The notes under the pieces: model-generated
The model's input: the letters and a program-made list of their open reading frames with translations, nothing else
What the model was told of the DNA's origin: nothing
Databases searched by the model: none
Shown: positions 46,401 to 55,762 of the stretch, piece by piece
How the letters are laid out: each line of letters begins with the position of its first letter
Numbering within the stretch: the first letter of the stretch is position 1
Position numbers and translations under genes: made by a program
Assembly: GCF_016863555.1 (NCBI RefSeq)
Contig: NZ_BOPC01000012.1
Coordinates: 29,031 to 93,030 of the forward strand
DNA length: 64,000 nt
Direction: 5' to 3'
From: Micromonospora qiuiae
Lineage (GTDB): Bacteria > Actinomycetota > Actinomycetes > Mycobacteriales > Micromonosporaceae

Positions 46401-47177
46401 TCAGCGCCCGCCGATGGCTGCCCCGTCGCGGTCCGCGTCCAACGGATCCACGATCACACCCTGCGCGGTCAGCGTGCCCTGAGCCAGCCGGATCACCTTT
46501 GGGGCCACCGGCGGCTCCAGGCCGGCCACCACGCGGAGGCCGGAAAGGACGTCATCGGGCCGTACGGACGGAGTGACCTGCCGCACGACCATTTCGAGTA
46601 TCGCACACGGTACGGCTGACGCCACGGAAGGCGTCGCCGACCCCTCGTCCACATCGATTGATACGACTGCCCCACGTGAGTCGAAGGTCCGCCGTCCCTG
46701 CTTGGTCATGCGCTCGACCAGCACCTCCTCGGCTTCGGTGAAGGCGGCGACGGCCTGGGCGAGAACGGCGGGTGCCACCTCCGGCAGCTCCATCCGCCAA
46801 CGGGACGCCCCGATCCGGTCGGCCAGGCTGCCTCCGGCGGCCACCACCGCGTCCAGTACGTCGAGGCCGGGCGAGAGCGCATTGTCCAGCGCCACCTGCA
46901 ACTGCGCCGGGTCGACCGGCTCGCGCAGGCCGATTTCCAGGTACTCCGCCTCGCTCGCCACTCCGGTCGGCGCCGCGCTGGCGTACGAAATCTTGGGGTG
47001 CGGGGTGAAGCCCTGGGAAAAGGCCACCGGTACGCTGGCGCGGCGCAGGGCCCGCTCGAACGCCCGGGCGAAGTCCCGGTGTGAGGTGAACCGCAGGGGG
47101 CCCCGCTTGGCGTACCGGATCCGGACACGCTGGACGACCGGTGCCTGGCCGCCCTCGGGCTGTGGTTTCTTACTGAT
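46401..47177 (-). CDS. TIGR03936/DUF2344 radical-SAM-linked protein, putative AUC start
   Basis: A 258-residue partner protein found next to the TIGR03960 radical SAM gene. Conserved sequence RVRIRYAKRGPLRFTSHRDF and RAFERALRRASVPVAFSQGF begins well before the first GTG (47027). Between the upstream gene's stop and that GTG the frame contains no ATG, GTG or TTG. An ATC codon at 47177 is preceded by GAGGAG at ideal spacing and gives ISKKPQPEGGQAPVVQR, so AUC initiation is the best reading; an ATG-to-ATC sequence error is the alternative. The role is unknown, possibly in RNA modification. Confidence 0.85.
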   Translation of the reverse strand: MSKKPQPEGGQAPVVQRVRIRYAKRGPLRFTSHRDFARAFERALRRASVPVAFSQGFTPHPKISYASAAPTGVASEAEYLEIGLREPVDPAQLQVALDNALSPGLDVLDAVVAAGGSLADRIGASRWRMELPEVAPAVLAQAVAAFTEAEEVLVERMTKQGRRTFDSRGAVVSIDVDEGSATPSVASAVPCAILEMVVRQVTPSVRPDDVLSGLRVVAGLEPPVAPKVIRLAQGTLTAQGVIVDPLDADRDGAAIGGR

Positions 47178-47210
47178 CTTCGTGCTCCTCGCTAGCGGAC
47201 CCGACCAGGG

Positions 47211-49196
47211 TCACTGCTGGGCGCCGGTGGGCAGCTTCAGACCGTTGACCGGGGTCAACGGGAGCAGCTTCCGGCCGGTCGGGCCGATCTGGATCTCAGT
47301 GTCCATGGCCGGACAGACGCCGCAGTCGAAGCACGGCGTCCACCGGCAGTCGTCCTGCTCGTACTCGCTGAGCGCGTCCTGCCAGTCCTGCCAGAGCCAG
47401 TCCTTGTCCAGCCCCGAGTCCAGGTGGTCCCAGGGCAGGACCTCAAGTTCGTCGCGTTCCCGGGTGGTGTACCAGTCGAGGTCCACCCCGAAGGCGGGCA
47501 GCGTCTCGGCGGCGGCGTCCACCCAGCGCTGGTACGAGAAGTGCTCGCTCCAGCCGTCGAAGCGGCCGCCGTTCTCCCACACCCGGCGGATCACCGCGCC
47601 GACCCGGCGGTCACCGCGGGACAGCAGGCCCTCGATCAGCGACGGCTCGCCGTCGTGGTAGCGGAAGCCGATCGCCCGGCCCAGCGAGCGGTCCGCGTTG
47701 ATCGCCTGCTTGAGCAGCTTGAGCCGGCCATCGATGACCTCCGGCCGCTCCATTGCCGCCCACTGGAACGGGGTGTGCGGTTTCGGCACGAACCCGCCGA
47801 TGGAGACGGTGCAGCGGATGTCCTTCGAGCCGGTGGCCGCGCGGCCGGCCTTGATCACCTCGTGCGCCATGTCGGCGATCTCGAGGACGTCGGCGTCCGT
47901 CTCGGTGGGCAGGCCGCACATGAAGTAGAGCTTCACCTGCCGCCAGCCGTTGGTGTACGCGGTGACCACGGTGCGGATGAGGTCGTCCTTCGACACCATC
48001 TTGTTGATCACTCTGCGGATCCGTTCCGACCCGCCCTCCGGGGCGAAAGTCAGACCGGTCCGCCGGCCGTTGCGGGACAACTCCTGGGCCAGCTCGATGT
48101 TGAACGCGTCCACCCGCGTCGACGGCAGCGACAGCGACACGTTGGTGCCCTGGTACTGCTCGGCGAGGCCGGAGCACATGTCGCCGATCTCGGAGTGGTC
48201 GGCCGACGACAGCGACAGCAGGCCCACCTCGTGGAAGCCGGAGAACTCCAGCCCCTGCTGCACCATCTGCCCCACGGTGGTGATCGACCGCTCCCGCACC
48301 GGGCGGGTGATCATCCCCGCCTGGCAGAACCGGCAGCCCCGGGTGCAGCCCCGGAAGATCTCCACGGCGTACCGCTCGTGCACCGTCTCGGCCAGCGGCA
48401 CGAGCGGCTTGCGCGGGTACGGCCAGGCGTCCAGGTCCATCGTCGTGCGCTTGTGCACCCGGAACGGCACGTCCGCCCGGTTCGGCACGACCCGCTGGAT
48501 CCGGCCGTCCGGCAGGTAGTCCACGTCGTAGAAGCGCGGCACGTAGACGCTCTCCGTACGCGCCAGCCGCAGCAGCAGCTCGTCCCGGCCACCCGGGCGG
48601 CCCTCGGCCTTCCACTCCCGGACGATCGTGGTGATCTCCAGGACCGCCTCCTCGCCGTCGCCGAGCACAGCGGCGTCGATGAAGTCGGCGATCGGCTCCG
48701 GGTTGAACGCGGCGTGCCCACCCGCCACGATCACCGGATCGGCGTCGGTGCGGTCGGCCGCGAGCAGCGGAATACCGGCCAGGTCGATCGCGGTGAGCAG
48801 GTTGGTGTAGCCCAGCTCGGTGGCGAACGACACCCCGAACAGGTCGAAGTCGCGCACCGGGCGGTGCGCGTCGACGGTGAACTGCGGCACGCCGTGGGCG
48901 CGCATCAGCTTCTCCAGGTCCGGCCAGACCGCGTACGTCCGCTCGGCCAGCACGTCGGGCAGCTCGTTGAGCACCTCGTAGAGGATCTGCACGCCCTGGT
49001 TGGGCAGACCGACCTCGTACGCGTCGGGGTACATCAACGCCCAGCGCACGGTCGCCGCGGCCCAGTCCTTGACCACCGCACCCAACTCGCCACCGACGTA
49101 CTGGATGGGTTTGGTCACCTGGGGCAGCAACGGCTCCAGTCGGGGCCATACGGAGTTGGCCGCCACAGGACGCGGCGTGGTGGACGGGACGCTCAT
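47211..49196 (-). CDS. TIGR03960 family B12-binding/radical SAM protein
   Basis: A 661-residue radical SAM enzyme of unknown substrate, conserved beside rne and the DUF2344 gene in actinobacteria and clostridia. The iron-sulfur motif is CTRGCRFC (Cys-x3-Cys-x2-Cys), preceded by a B12-binding-like Rossmann domain (DLFGVSFATELGYTN, then GGHAAFNPEPIADFIDA). The C-terminus carries a small Cys pair region (CFDCGVCP). ATG at 49196 starts the conserved protein; open sequence upstream is unconserved. Its stop lies 34 bp upstream of the AUC-start candidate, so the genes form an operon running into rne. Confidence 0.93.
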   Translation of the reverse strand: MSVPSTTPRPVAANSVWPRLEPLLPQVTKPIQYVGGELGAVVKDWAAATVRWALMYPDAYEVGLPNQGVQILYEVLNELPDVLAERTYAVWPDLEKLMRAHGVPQFTVDAHRPVRDFDLFGVSFATELGYTNLLTAIDLAGIPLLAADRTDADPVIVAGGHAAFNPEPIADFIDAAVLGDGEEAVLEITTIVREWKAEGRPGGRDELLLRLARTESVYVPRFYDVDYLPDGRIQRVVPNRADVPFRVHKRTTMDLDAWPYPRKPLVPLAETVHERYAVEIFRGCTRGCRFCQAGMITRPVRERSITTVGQMVQQGLEFSGFHEVGLLSLSSADHSEIGDMCSGLAEQYQGTNVSLSLPSTRVDAFNIELAQELSRNGRRTGLTFAPEGGSERIRRVINKMVSKDDLIRTVVTAYTNGWRQVKLYFMCGLPTETDADVLEIADMAHEVIKAGRAATGSKDIRCTVSIGGFVPKPHTPFQWAAMERPEVIDGRLKLLKQAINADRSLGRAIGFRYHDGEPSLIEGLLSRGDRRVGAVIRRVWENGGRFDGWSEHFSYQRWVDAAAETLPAFGVDLDWYTTRERDELEVLPWDHLDSGLDKDWLWQDWQDALSEYEQDDCRWTPCFDCGVCPAMDTEIQIGPTGRKLLPLTPVNGLKLPTGAQQ

Positions 49197-49412
49197 GATG
49201 CCCAAGGGTACGCGCCCGCCCGCCGGTTGCCGCGCCACACCTGGCAGGGGCCGGGGCAAGGCAGCGGCCCGTGCGCTACCGCACGCGTCAACAAGGTGAC
49301 CCTGGTTACGGTCGTCAGCCCGTCGGCCCGATCCGGGGCCTGGTGGCGCACCGGATACGGTCCGGTGGCGCACCGGTACTAACCTCAGGTCGCGCGAGAG
49401 GAGATTGCCGCG

Positions 49413-50816
49413 ATGCCGGAGCCGCAGCCGGGAGCAGACCGGCCGGTCGACGGGAACCTACCGGATCCACACCGGGACGGTGAGCCGGCGGTCACCGAAG
49501 GTCAGCAACCCACCCCCGTACCAGCGACCGAGCCACCCACCGTCGTCCCCGCGGCGGAGCCGCCCTCTCCCGTACCAACGGCGGAGCCTCCCACCGTCCT
49601 AGCAGCAACAGACCCGCCCTCCACCGGCCCGGACGGCACCCGTGTGCTGCCCGACGCGGCGGCGGACGAGTCACCGGCACCCCGCTGGAGCGGCTCGGCC
49701 CCCGTACCGCCGGCGACGCCGCGCCGCCGCACGTGGGGCGAGTCGGCCGAGCCGACCCCGCCGCCGCCCGCGTCGCCGCACGAGCCGGAGCACCAGACCC
49801 CGGTGGATCCGTGGGCGGGAGTGGACACCAGCGGATGGGAAGTCCCTTCGGCCGACTTCCCCGCCCTGCCGCCGACGCTGTCCTATCCGAATCCGCCACC
49901 GACCCGGCCGTACTCCGGGCCCCCCGCCCCGACGCCGCCGGCCGCTCCGGCTTACCCGCCGCCCCCCGCCCCGACGCCGCCGGCCGCTCCGGCTTACCCG
50001 CCGCCGGCCGCCCCGATGCTGCCGGCCGCCCCGGCTTACCCGCCGGCCGCCCCGGCTCATTCGGCGCCGGCCGCCCAGCCGCCGGTCCATCACGCCCCGC
50101 CACCGCCGGCCCCGCCGGTCTCTCCGGCCGGCCGGCTGCCCGTCCCGGCCGGACCACCACCGTCGCCGCCGTCCCGTTCCGGCTGGCGAGGCGCGAAGAA
50201 GGCCGCGCCCGTCGCCCCGCCGCCCGGCTGGCAGGCGCCTCCGGGGTACGTCCCGGTCGCGGTCCGCAAGCGCCGCCGCTGGCCATGGCTGCTCCTGCTT
50301 GCCCTGGCCTGCTGCTGCGGCTGCCCGGCCTACTACGGCATGCCGATGGCCAGTCAGTATCCGGCCACCGCCAGCCTGCCGCAGCAGGTGGCCGACCTGC
50401 GGCTGCGCGAGGACCCGCGCAACGCGCAGGCGGCCCGGCAGTTGGAGACGCAGATGCGGGCGGCGCACTGGCTCGCCGATGACACCTTCGCCGGCGTCTA
50501 CACCACCAGCGCGGGCAAGCGGGTGACCATCTTCGGTAGCACCGGCTTCCGGTTCGCCCCGTCTTCCGAGGCCGACGCCGAGATCGAACGGCTCACCGAG
50601 CCGTACGCCCTCGGCGAGGTCCAGGCGATGGAGAGCGACGTACGGGGCCGGCACGTACGCTGCGCGGTGGGCCGCTTCGACGGCGACGGGGTGGTGGTCT
50701 GCACCTCGGTCGACCACGGCAGCATCGTCACCGCCGCGTTCACCAACCTGTCGGTGGATGACAGTGCCCGACTGCTCGGCACCCTGCGGGAGCAGATCGT
50801 CACCACGGACGGCTGA
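49413..50816 (+). CDS. proline-rich membrane protein with Cx12Cx3DHGS extracytoplasmic domain
   Basis: A 467-residue single-pass membrane protein. Residues 1-280 are Pro/Ala/Thr-rich and include repeats of PAPTPPAAPAYPPP. A basic patch (VRKRRRW) precedes one membrane segment (about 287-305), and the last ~150 residues lie outside. That outer domain reads FAGVYTTSAGKRVTIFGST and HVRCAVGRFDGDGVVVC followed by TSVDHGS. The same Cys-x12-Cys-x3-DHGS layout occurs in the protein at 63244-63930. The two Cys probably form a disulfide. No family name is known to me. The gene is divergent from the TIGR03960 gene. Confidence 0.85.
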   Translation: MPEPQPGADRPVDGNLPDPHRDGEPAVTEGQQPTPVPATEPPTVVPAAEPPSPVPTAEPPTVLAATDPPSTGPDGTRVLPDAAADESPAPRWSGSAPVPPATPRRRTWGESAEPTPPPPASPHEPEHQTPVDPWAGVDTSGWEVPSADFPALPPTLSYPNPPPTRPYSGPPAPTPPAAPAYPPPPAPTPPAAPAYPPPAAPMLPAAPAYPPAAPAHSAPAAQPPVHHAPPPPAPPVSPAGRLPVPAGPPPSPPSRSGWRGAKKAAPVAPPPGWQAPPGYVPVAVRKRRRWPWLLLLALACCCGCPAYYGMPMASQYPATASLPQQVADLRLREDPRNAQAARQLETQMRAAHWLADDTFAGVYTTSAGKRVTIFGSTGFRFAPSSEADAEIERLTEPYALGEVQAMESDVRGRHVRCAVGRFDGDGVVVCTSVDHGSIVTAAFTNLSVDDSARLLGTLREQIVTTDG

Positions 50817-50831
50817 ACGCCGTCGCCGTCG

Positions 50832-51530
50832 TCAGCCGGCGCTCGGCTTGTCGGCGACCGACGGTTGGCTGCGCGCCGGAGCGTACCGGGGGACGTACTC
50901 CTGGCCGGTGAGCTTCTGGATCTCGGCCATCACCTCGTCGGTCATCTCGCGCAGCGATGTGCGGTCGTTGGGCCGCCCGGTGAAGTCCAGCGGCTTGCCG
51001 AACCGTACGGTGATCTTTCCGGTGAAGGGCCTCGGCACCCGGGCACCGATCGGCTGTACCTTCTCCGTGCCGATCATGCCGACTGGGATGATCGGCACAC
51101 CCGCCGCGATGGCCAGTCGGGCCGCCCCGGTGCGTCCCCGGTACAGCCGCCCGTCCGGCGATCGGGTGCCCTCGGGGTAGACGACCACCAGGTCGCCACC
51201 CTTCAGCGCGGGAATCGCCGCGTCGAACGCGGACAGCGCGGCCCGACCACCGGCACGCTCCACCGGAATCGCGCCAAGGCCGGTGAGCACGAACTTCGAG
51301 AACCGCCCCTTGATGCCAGCGCCCTTGAAGTACTCCGACTTGGCCCAGAAGGCCAGGTGCCGCGGCACGACCGTGCCGAGAAACAGTTCGTCGGCCACCG
51401 ACAAGTGGTTGCCGGCGAAGATCGCGCCGCCGGTCTGCGGGACGTGCTCCAGTCCCTCCACAGTCGGGCGGAAGGCCAGCCGCAGCGCGGGTGCCACGGT
51501 GAACTTGCCGATGGTGTAAAGCAGCGGCAC
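50832..51530 (-). CDS. 1-acylglycerol-3-phosphate acyltransferase (PlsC family)
   Basis: A 232-residue lysophospholipid acyltransferase acting at the inner membrane face. The catalytic NHxxxxD motif appears as NHLSVADE (His, Asp), and the acceptor-binding motif is YPEGTRSPDG. GTG at 51530 is preceded by GGAGG. The C-terminal ~30 residues are Arg/Pro-rich. It is convergent with the proline-rich gene (15 bp between stops). Which lysophospholipid is used cannot be inferred. Confidence 0.92.
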   Translation of the reverse strand: MPLLYTIGKFTVAPALRLAFRPTVEGLEHVPQTGGAIFAGNHLSVADELFLGTVVPRHLAFWAKSEYFKGAGIKGRFSKFVLTGLGAIPVERAGGRAALSAFDAAIPALKGGDLVVVYPEGTRSPDGRLYRGRTGAARLAIAAGVPIIPVGMIGTEKVQPIGARVPRPFTGKITVRFGKPLDFTGRPNDRTSLREMTDEVMAEIQKLTGQEYVPRYAPARSQPSVADKPSAG

Positions 51531-51634
51531 TGGTCCTCCGACGGATCGAGTGGGGTAGGGGCGGTGTCACCGTAGCGGACCGCCCCACATCGACGTGCGC
51601 GAGGTGGGACGGGTCCGCTGGCTGGCTGACAGCT

Positions 51635-51690
51635 GGTGTTAAGAAGGGGCCCTTCCTCTACCGCAGGCGTTAAAAAGGGCCCCTTCCTTT
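51635..51690 (-). repeat. dispersed GGGCCC dyad element, copy 4
   Basis: On the minus strand AAAGGAAGGGGCCCTTTTTAAC, GCCTGCGGTAG, AGGAAGGGGCCCCTTCTTAAC. It starts four bases after the ileS stop, on the same strand as ileS. Confidence 0.85.
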
Positions 51691-51694
51691 CACC

Positions 51695-54600
51695 TCACAC
51701 GGGGCGGACGGTGACGGTTACGCGCTCGCCGTCGCCGACCTCGCCGGCGAAGCCCGCGACTCCCTCGGCGAAGTCGATGCTGTCGGCGAGCACTTCCCGA
51801 GCCACGAAGTCGGCGTACGCGGACACCGCCGCCCGGACCTCCTCGGAAGCCGACACCGACACCACGATCCGGTCGGAGATGTGCAGGTCGGCATCCCGGC
51901 GGGCCTGCTGCACCACCCGGACGACGTCCCGGGCCAGCCCTTCGGCGGCCAGTTCGGGGGTGACCGTGCTGTCCAGCACCACCACTCCCTCACCGCCGGG
52001 CAGCGGCGCCGAGTGTTCGGCGTCGGCCGCGACCAGGCGCAGCTCGTACTCGCCCTCGGCGAGGGTGACCCCGGCGGCGACCGGGGCGCCGTCGTGAAGC
52101 TCCCACTCCCCCGCCTTGACCGCCCTGATCACCTGCTGCACCTGCTTGCCGACCCGAGGGCCGAGCGCCCGGGGCACCACGGTCAGCACCTGCTGGCAGT
52201 ACGCCGACACCTCGTCGGTGAAGACGACCTCCTTGACGTTGACCTCGTCGGCCACCAGGTCGGCGAAGGGACGCAACTGCCCGGCCGCCGGGCTGGCCAC
52301 GGTCAGTTTCGACAGCGGCAGCCGCACCCGCAGCGCCTTGGCCTTGCGCAGCGACAGCGCCGCCGAGGCGACCGCGCGCACATTGTCCATCGCGGCGACC
52401 AAGTCGTGGTCGGCCGGGAACTGCTCCGCCGACGGCCAGTCGGTCAGGTGCACCGAACGCTCGCCGGTCAACCCGCGCCAGATCTCCTCGGCGGTCAACG
52501 GCGCCAGTGGCGCCACCACCCGGCAGAGCGTCTCCAGCACCGTCCACAGCGTGTCGAACGCGTCGACGTCGCCGGTCCAGAACCGGTCCCGGGAGCGGCG
52601 CACGTACCAGTTGGTCAGCGCGTCCAGGTAGGAACGGACGGTGGCACAGGCGCCGGAGATGTCGTACGCGTCCATCTGCGCCTGCACCGTCGACACCAGT
52701 TCGTTGGTTTTCGCCAGCAGGTACCGGTCGAGCAGGTGGGCCGAGTCCGTCCGGCGCCGGGCGGTGTACGAGTCGGCGTTGGCGTAGAGCGAGAAGAAGT
52801 ACCAGACGTTCCACAGCGGCAGCAACACCTGCCGGACGGCGTCCCGGATGCCCGCCTCGGTCACCGCCATGTCGCCGCCGCGCAGCACCGGCGAGGACAT
52901 CAGCATCCAGCGCATCGCGTCCGAGCCGTACGAGTCGAAGACGTGGTACACGTCCGGGTAGTTGTTCAGGCTCTTGGACATCTTGCGGCCGTCGGAGCCA
53001 AGCAGGATGCCGTGGCTGAGGCAGTTACGGAAGGCCGGACGGTCGAACAGCGCGGTGGCCAGCACGTGCATGGTGTAGAACCAGCCGCGGGTCTGCCCGA
53101 TGTACTCCACGATGAAGTCGCCCGGGTAGTGGTGCTCGAACCAGTCAGCGTTCTCGAACGGGTAGTGCACCTGGGCGAACGGCATCGAGCCGGACTCGAA
53201 CCAGCAGTCCAGCACCTCCGGCACCCGGCGCATCATGGAGCGCCCGGTCGGGTCGTCCGGGTTGGGGCGGACCAGCTCGTCCACCGCCGGCCGGTGCAGG
53301 TCGGTCAGGCGTACGCCGAAGTCCCGCTCCAACTCGGCGAGGGAGCCGTACACGTCGACCCGGGGATAGTTCGGGTCGTCCGAGCGCCACACCGGGATCG
53401 GCGAGCCCCAGAAGCGGTTGCGGCTGATCGACCAGTCCCGGGCGTTGGCCAGCCACTTGCCGAACGAGCCGTCCTTGATGTGCCCCGGAGTCCAGTTGAT
53501 CTGCTGGTTCAGCTCGACCATCCGGTCCTTGAACTTCGTCACCGCGACGAACCACGACGACACCGCCTTGTAGACCAGCGGGGTGTCGCAGCGCCAGCAG
53601 TGCGGGTACGCGTGGGTGTAGGTGTCCTGCTTGAGCACCGCTCCCCGCCCCTTGAGCTCCCGGATCACCGGCTTGTTCACGTCGAAGACCTGCTCGCCCT
53701 GGTACGGCGGAACCAGCCCGGTGAACCGGGTGTGGTCGTCCACGGTGACGATGGTCGGGATGCCGGCGGCGTTGCAGACGTTCTGGTCGTCCTCGCCGAA
53801 GGCCGGGGCCAGGTGGACGATTCCGGTGCCGTCCTCGGTGGTCACGAACTCCGCACCGAGCACCTGGTACGCGTTGGGCCCGGCCTGCTCGACGAGGAAG
53901 TCGAACAGCGGCGTGTACCGGCGACCGACCAGGTCGGCGCCGCGTACCGTGCCGACCTGCTCATACCCCTCCAGCTCCTTGGCGTACGCGCCGAGCCGGG
54001 CCGCGCCCACCACATACCGGGCTCCGTCGCGCTCCAGCACCGCGTACTCGATCTCCGGGCCGACGGCCAGCGCCAGGTTCGACGGCAGGGTCCACGGGGT
54101 GGTGGTCCAGACGCCCAGGCGCACCGGCCCCCGGACCAGCTCCGGCGCGGACTCGTCCGGGGCCAGCTCGAACCACACGGTCAGCGTCGGGTCGTGCCGG
54201 TCGCGGTAGACGTCGTCCATCCGGGTCTCGGTGTTCGACAGCGGCGTCTCACACCGCCAGCAGTACGCCAGCACCCGGAAGCCCTCGTAGACCAGACCCT
54301 TGTCGTGCAGGGTCTTGAAGGCCCACATGACGCTTTCCATGTAGTCCAGGTCGAGGGTCTTGTAGTCGTTGGCGAAGTCCACCCAGCGGGCCTGCCGGGT
54401 GACGTACCGCTCCCAGTCCTGGGTGAACTCCAGCACCGAGGTGCGGCACGCCTCGTTGAACCGGGCCACGCCGAGGTCGAGGATCTCCGCCTTGCTGGTG
54501 ATGCCGAGCTGCTTCTCGGCGACCACCTCGGCGGGCAGGCCGTGGCAGTCCCAGCCGAAGCGCCGCTCCACCCGTCGGCCGCGCATGGTCTGGTAGCGCG

Positions 54601-54841
54601 GCACCACGTCCTTGACGTAGCCGGTGAAGAGGTGGCCGTAGTGCGGCAGCCCGTTGGCGAACGGCGGCCCGTCGTAGAAGACGTACTCGTTCCCACCGTT
54701 CTGGCCCGGGTCCCGCGCCTCGACCGACGCCTCGAAAGTCTTGTCGGCCGTCCAGTGCTCCAGCACCCGGCGCTCGACCGCGGGCAGGTCCGGACTCGCC
54801 GGGACACCGGCGACGGTCGGGTCGTGCAACGGATAGGCCAT
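51695..54841 (-). CDS. ileS: isoleucyl-tRNA synthetase
   Basis: Charges tRNA-Ile. The 1048-residue class I synthetase has the HIGH-type motif LPHYGH in [15 protein letters not shown] (about 57-71), the KMSKS motif in [13 protein letters not shown] (about 620), the CP1 editing domain, and a long C-terminal extension typical of the ~1040-residue actinobacterial form that resembles the eukaryote-like subtype. The ATG at 54841 begins [12 protein letters not shown]. The 5' leader is a T-box (54849-55085), so translation should rise when uncharged tRNA-Ile accumulates. A dispersed repeat follows the stop. Confidence 0.97.
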   Translation of the reverse strand: MAYPLHDPTVAGVPASPDLPAVERRVLEHWTADKTFEASVEARDPGQNGGNEYVFYDGPPFANGLPHYGHLFTGYVKDVVPRYQTMRGRRVERRFGWDCHGLPAEVVAEKQLGITSKAEILDLGVARFNEACRTSVLEFTQDWERYVTRQARWVDFANDYKTLDLDYMESVMWAFKTLHDKGLVYEGFRVLAYCWRCETPLSNTETRMDDVYRDRHDPTLTVWFELAPDESAPELVRGPVRLGVWTTTPWTLPSNLALAVGPEIEYAVLERDGARYVVGAARLGAYAKELEGYEQVGTVRGADLVGRRYTPLFDFLVEQAGPNAYQVLGAEFVTTEDGTGIVHLAPAFGEDDQNVCNAAGIPTIVTVDDHTRFTGLVPPYQGEQVFDVNKPVIRELKGRGAVLKQDTYTHAYPHCWRCDTPLVYKAVSSWFVAVTKFKDRMVELNQQINWTPGHIKDGSFGKWLANARDWSISRNRFWGSPIPVWRSDDPNYPRVDVYGSLAELERDFGVRLTDLHRPAVDELVRPNPDDPTGRSMMRRVPEVLDCWFESGSMPFAQVHYPFENADWFEHHYPGDFIVEYIGQTRGWFYTMHVLATALFDRPAFRNCLSHGILLGSDGRKMSKSLNNYPDVYHVFDSYGSDAMRWMLMSSPVLRGGDMAVTEAGIRDAVRQVLLPLWNVWYFFSLYANADSYTARRRTDSAHLLDRYLLAKTNELVSTVQAQMDAYDISGACATVRSYLDALTNWYVRRSRDRFWTGDVDAFDTLWTVLETLCRVVAPLAPLTAEEIWRGLTGERSVHLTDWPSAEQFPADHDLVAAMDNVRAVASAALSLRKAKALRVRLPLSKLTVASPAAGQLRPFADLVADEVNVKEVVFTDEVSAYCQQVLTVVPRALGPRVGKQVQQVIRAVKAGEWELHDGAPVAAGVTLAEGEYELRLVAADAEHSAPLPGGEGVVVLDSTVTPELAAEGLARDVVRVVQQARRDADLHISDRIVVSVSASEEVRAAVSAYADFVAREVLADSIDFAEGVAGFAGEVGDGERVTVTVRPV

Positions 54842-54848
54842 CGGGGGT

Positions 54849-55085
54849 CGCTCTCCTCGCTGACGCTCACTGTGGTGTGGGTCTGCGAGGACGAGCCTTC
54901 TCCGGTACGCCGTCACCGGCGCTCCGGGCCAGGCCCGCGGTACCACCCCGCTTGACGGTCAGGTGCGACCGCCCGCTCGTTAGGCCGGCTGTGACGGGCC
55001 GAACCCGTCCGGTTCTACTGAGCCGGTCACCCGGCCGTTCTTCCGGAAGCTCCCCGGTGATAGCCGGATCATCGCCATGCCCCTC
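54849..55085 (-). promoter_or_regulatory. translational ileS T-box riboswitch
   Basis: The leader contains the T-box core GGGGTGGTACCGCGG (54935-54949) that base-pairs with the tRNA acceptor end, and upstream a short stem I with the candidate specifier ATC (Ile) at 55059-55061 in GGCTATCACCGGGGAGC. No terminator is seen between the T-box and the start. The ribosome site GAGGAG (54853-54858) lies in the 3' part. Established knowledge: actinobacterial ileS T-boxes have an ultrashort stem I and control translation initiation. The outer boundaries are approximate. Confidence 0.9.
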
Positions 55086-55144
55086 GATGATACTCACCCC
55101 ACCCCGCCCCCTCCTCCCGATAACCCCCACCCACCCCACCCGCG

Positions 55145-55214
55145 CGATCTTGCACTTTTGGTCGCCGTTTCGCGGCTTTCACCCCGCTATGCCCCGACAG
55201 GAAGTGCAAGATCG
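55145..55214. repeat. inverted repeat CGATCTTGCACTT
   Basis: A perfect 13-bp inverted repeat, CGATCTTGCACTT at 55145-55157 and AAGTGCAAGATCG at 55202-55214, with a 44-base interior. It lies between the ileS leader and the sigma-factor operon. It could be a terminator-like structure, a protein site or a mobile palindrome. Confidence 0.65.
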
Positions 55215-55262
55215 ACGAGGCGGGGGCAGTGGTGGGGCATGACGAGGGTCACAGGGGCGGGC

Positions 55263-55289
55263 TGTCACGCGGCGGCGGTGAGGGCCGTC
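55263..55289 (+). promoter_or_regulatory. predicted ECF41-type promoter
   Basis: TGTCACG at 55263, a 16-base spacer and CGTC at 55286, 33 bp before the start of the carboxymuconolactone decarboxylase gene. This is one base from the ECF41 consensus TGTCACA-N16-CGTC described for this sigma group, and predicts autoregulation by the sigma factor encoded downstream. Confidence 0.75.
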
Positions 55290-55321
55290 GTGTCGGTGTC
55301 GGACCGATCAAGGAGGTCGTC

Positions 55322-55762
55322 ATGCAGCGGATGAATGTGGCCGAGGTCGCGCCGGGGGCGTTCCAGAGCGTCCTGGGGCTGGAGAAGTACGTCCGGGACA
55401 ACGTGGACCACACCGTGCTGGAGCTGGTGAAGCTGCGCGCGTCGATGCTGAACGGCTGCGCGTACTGCGTCGACATGCACAGCCGGGACGCGCTCGACGC
55501 TGGCGAGACCAGCCGGCGGCTGTTCGCGGTGTCCACCTGGCGCGAGGCGCCCTTCTTCGACGAGCGGGAACGCACCGCGCTGGCGTTGACCGACGCGGTC
55601 ACCCGGCTCGGCGAGCACGGAGTCCCCGACGACGTCTGGGACGCCGCCGCGAAGGTCTGGCCGGAGAAGGCCCTCGCCGACCTGGTCCTGGCGATCGCCA
55701 CAATCAACGTGTGGAACCGGATCGCGGTGACCTTCCGCACCGAACTGCCCGCGAACGTGTGA
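55322..55762 (+). CDS. carboxymuconolactone decarboxylase/AhpD-like family protein
   Basis: A 146-residue helical protein of the CMD/AhpD family. The redox motif is C46-A-Y-C49 with His53 (NGCAYCVDMH), as in alkylhydroperoxidase AhpD-like proteins that take electrons from a thiol partner. ATG at 55322 follows AAGGAGG. The gene overlaps the sigma factor as GTGA. CMD genes are among the standard partners (with oxidoreductases and epimerases) of ECF41 sigma factors, so it is the likely target enzyme. Substrate unknown. Confidence 0.9.
   Translation: MQRMNVAEVAPGAFQSVLGLEKYVRDNVDHTVLELVKLRASMLNGCAYCVDMHSRDALDAGETSRRLFAVSTWREAPFFDERERTALALTDAVTRLGEHGVPDDVWDAAAKVWPEKALADLVLAIATINVWNRIAVTFRTELPANV

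Noticed and set aside
49900..50070. DNA tandem repeats in the proline-rich gene
   Set aside because: The repetition follows from the coded PAPTPPAAPAYPP pattern and needs no separate explanation.
51881..54955. 1024-codon plus-strand frame opposite ileS
   Set aside because: Complement of the IleRS gene; low-complexity composition and no recognisable motif.
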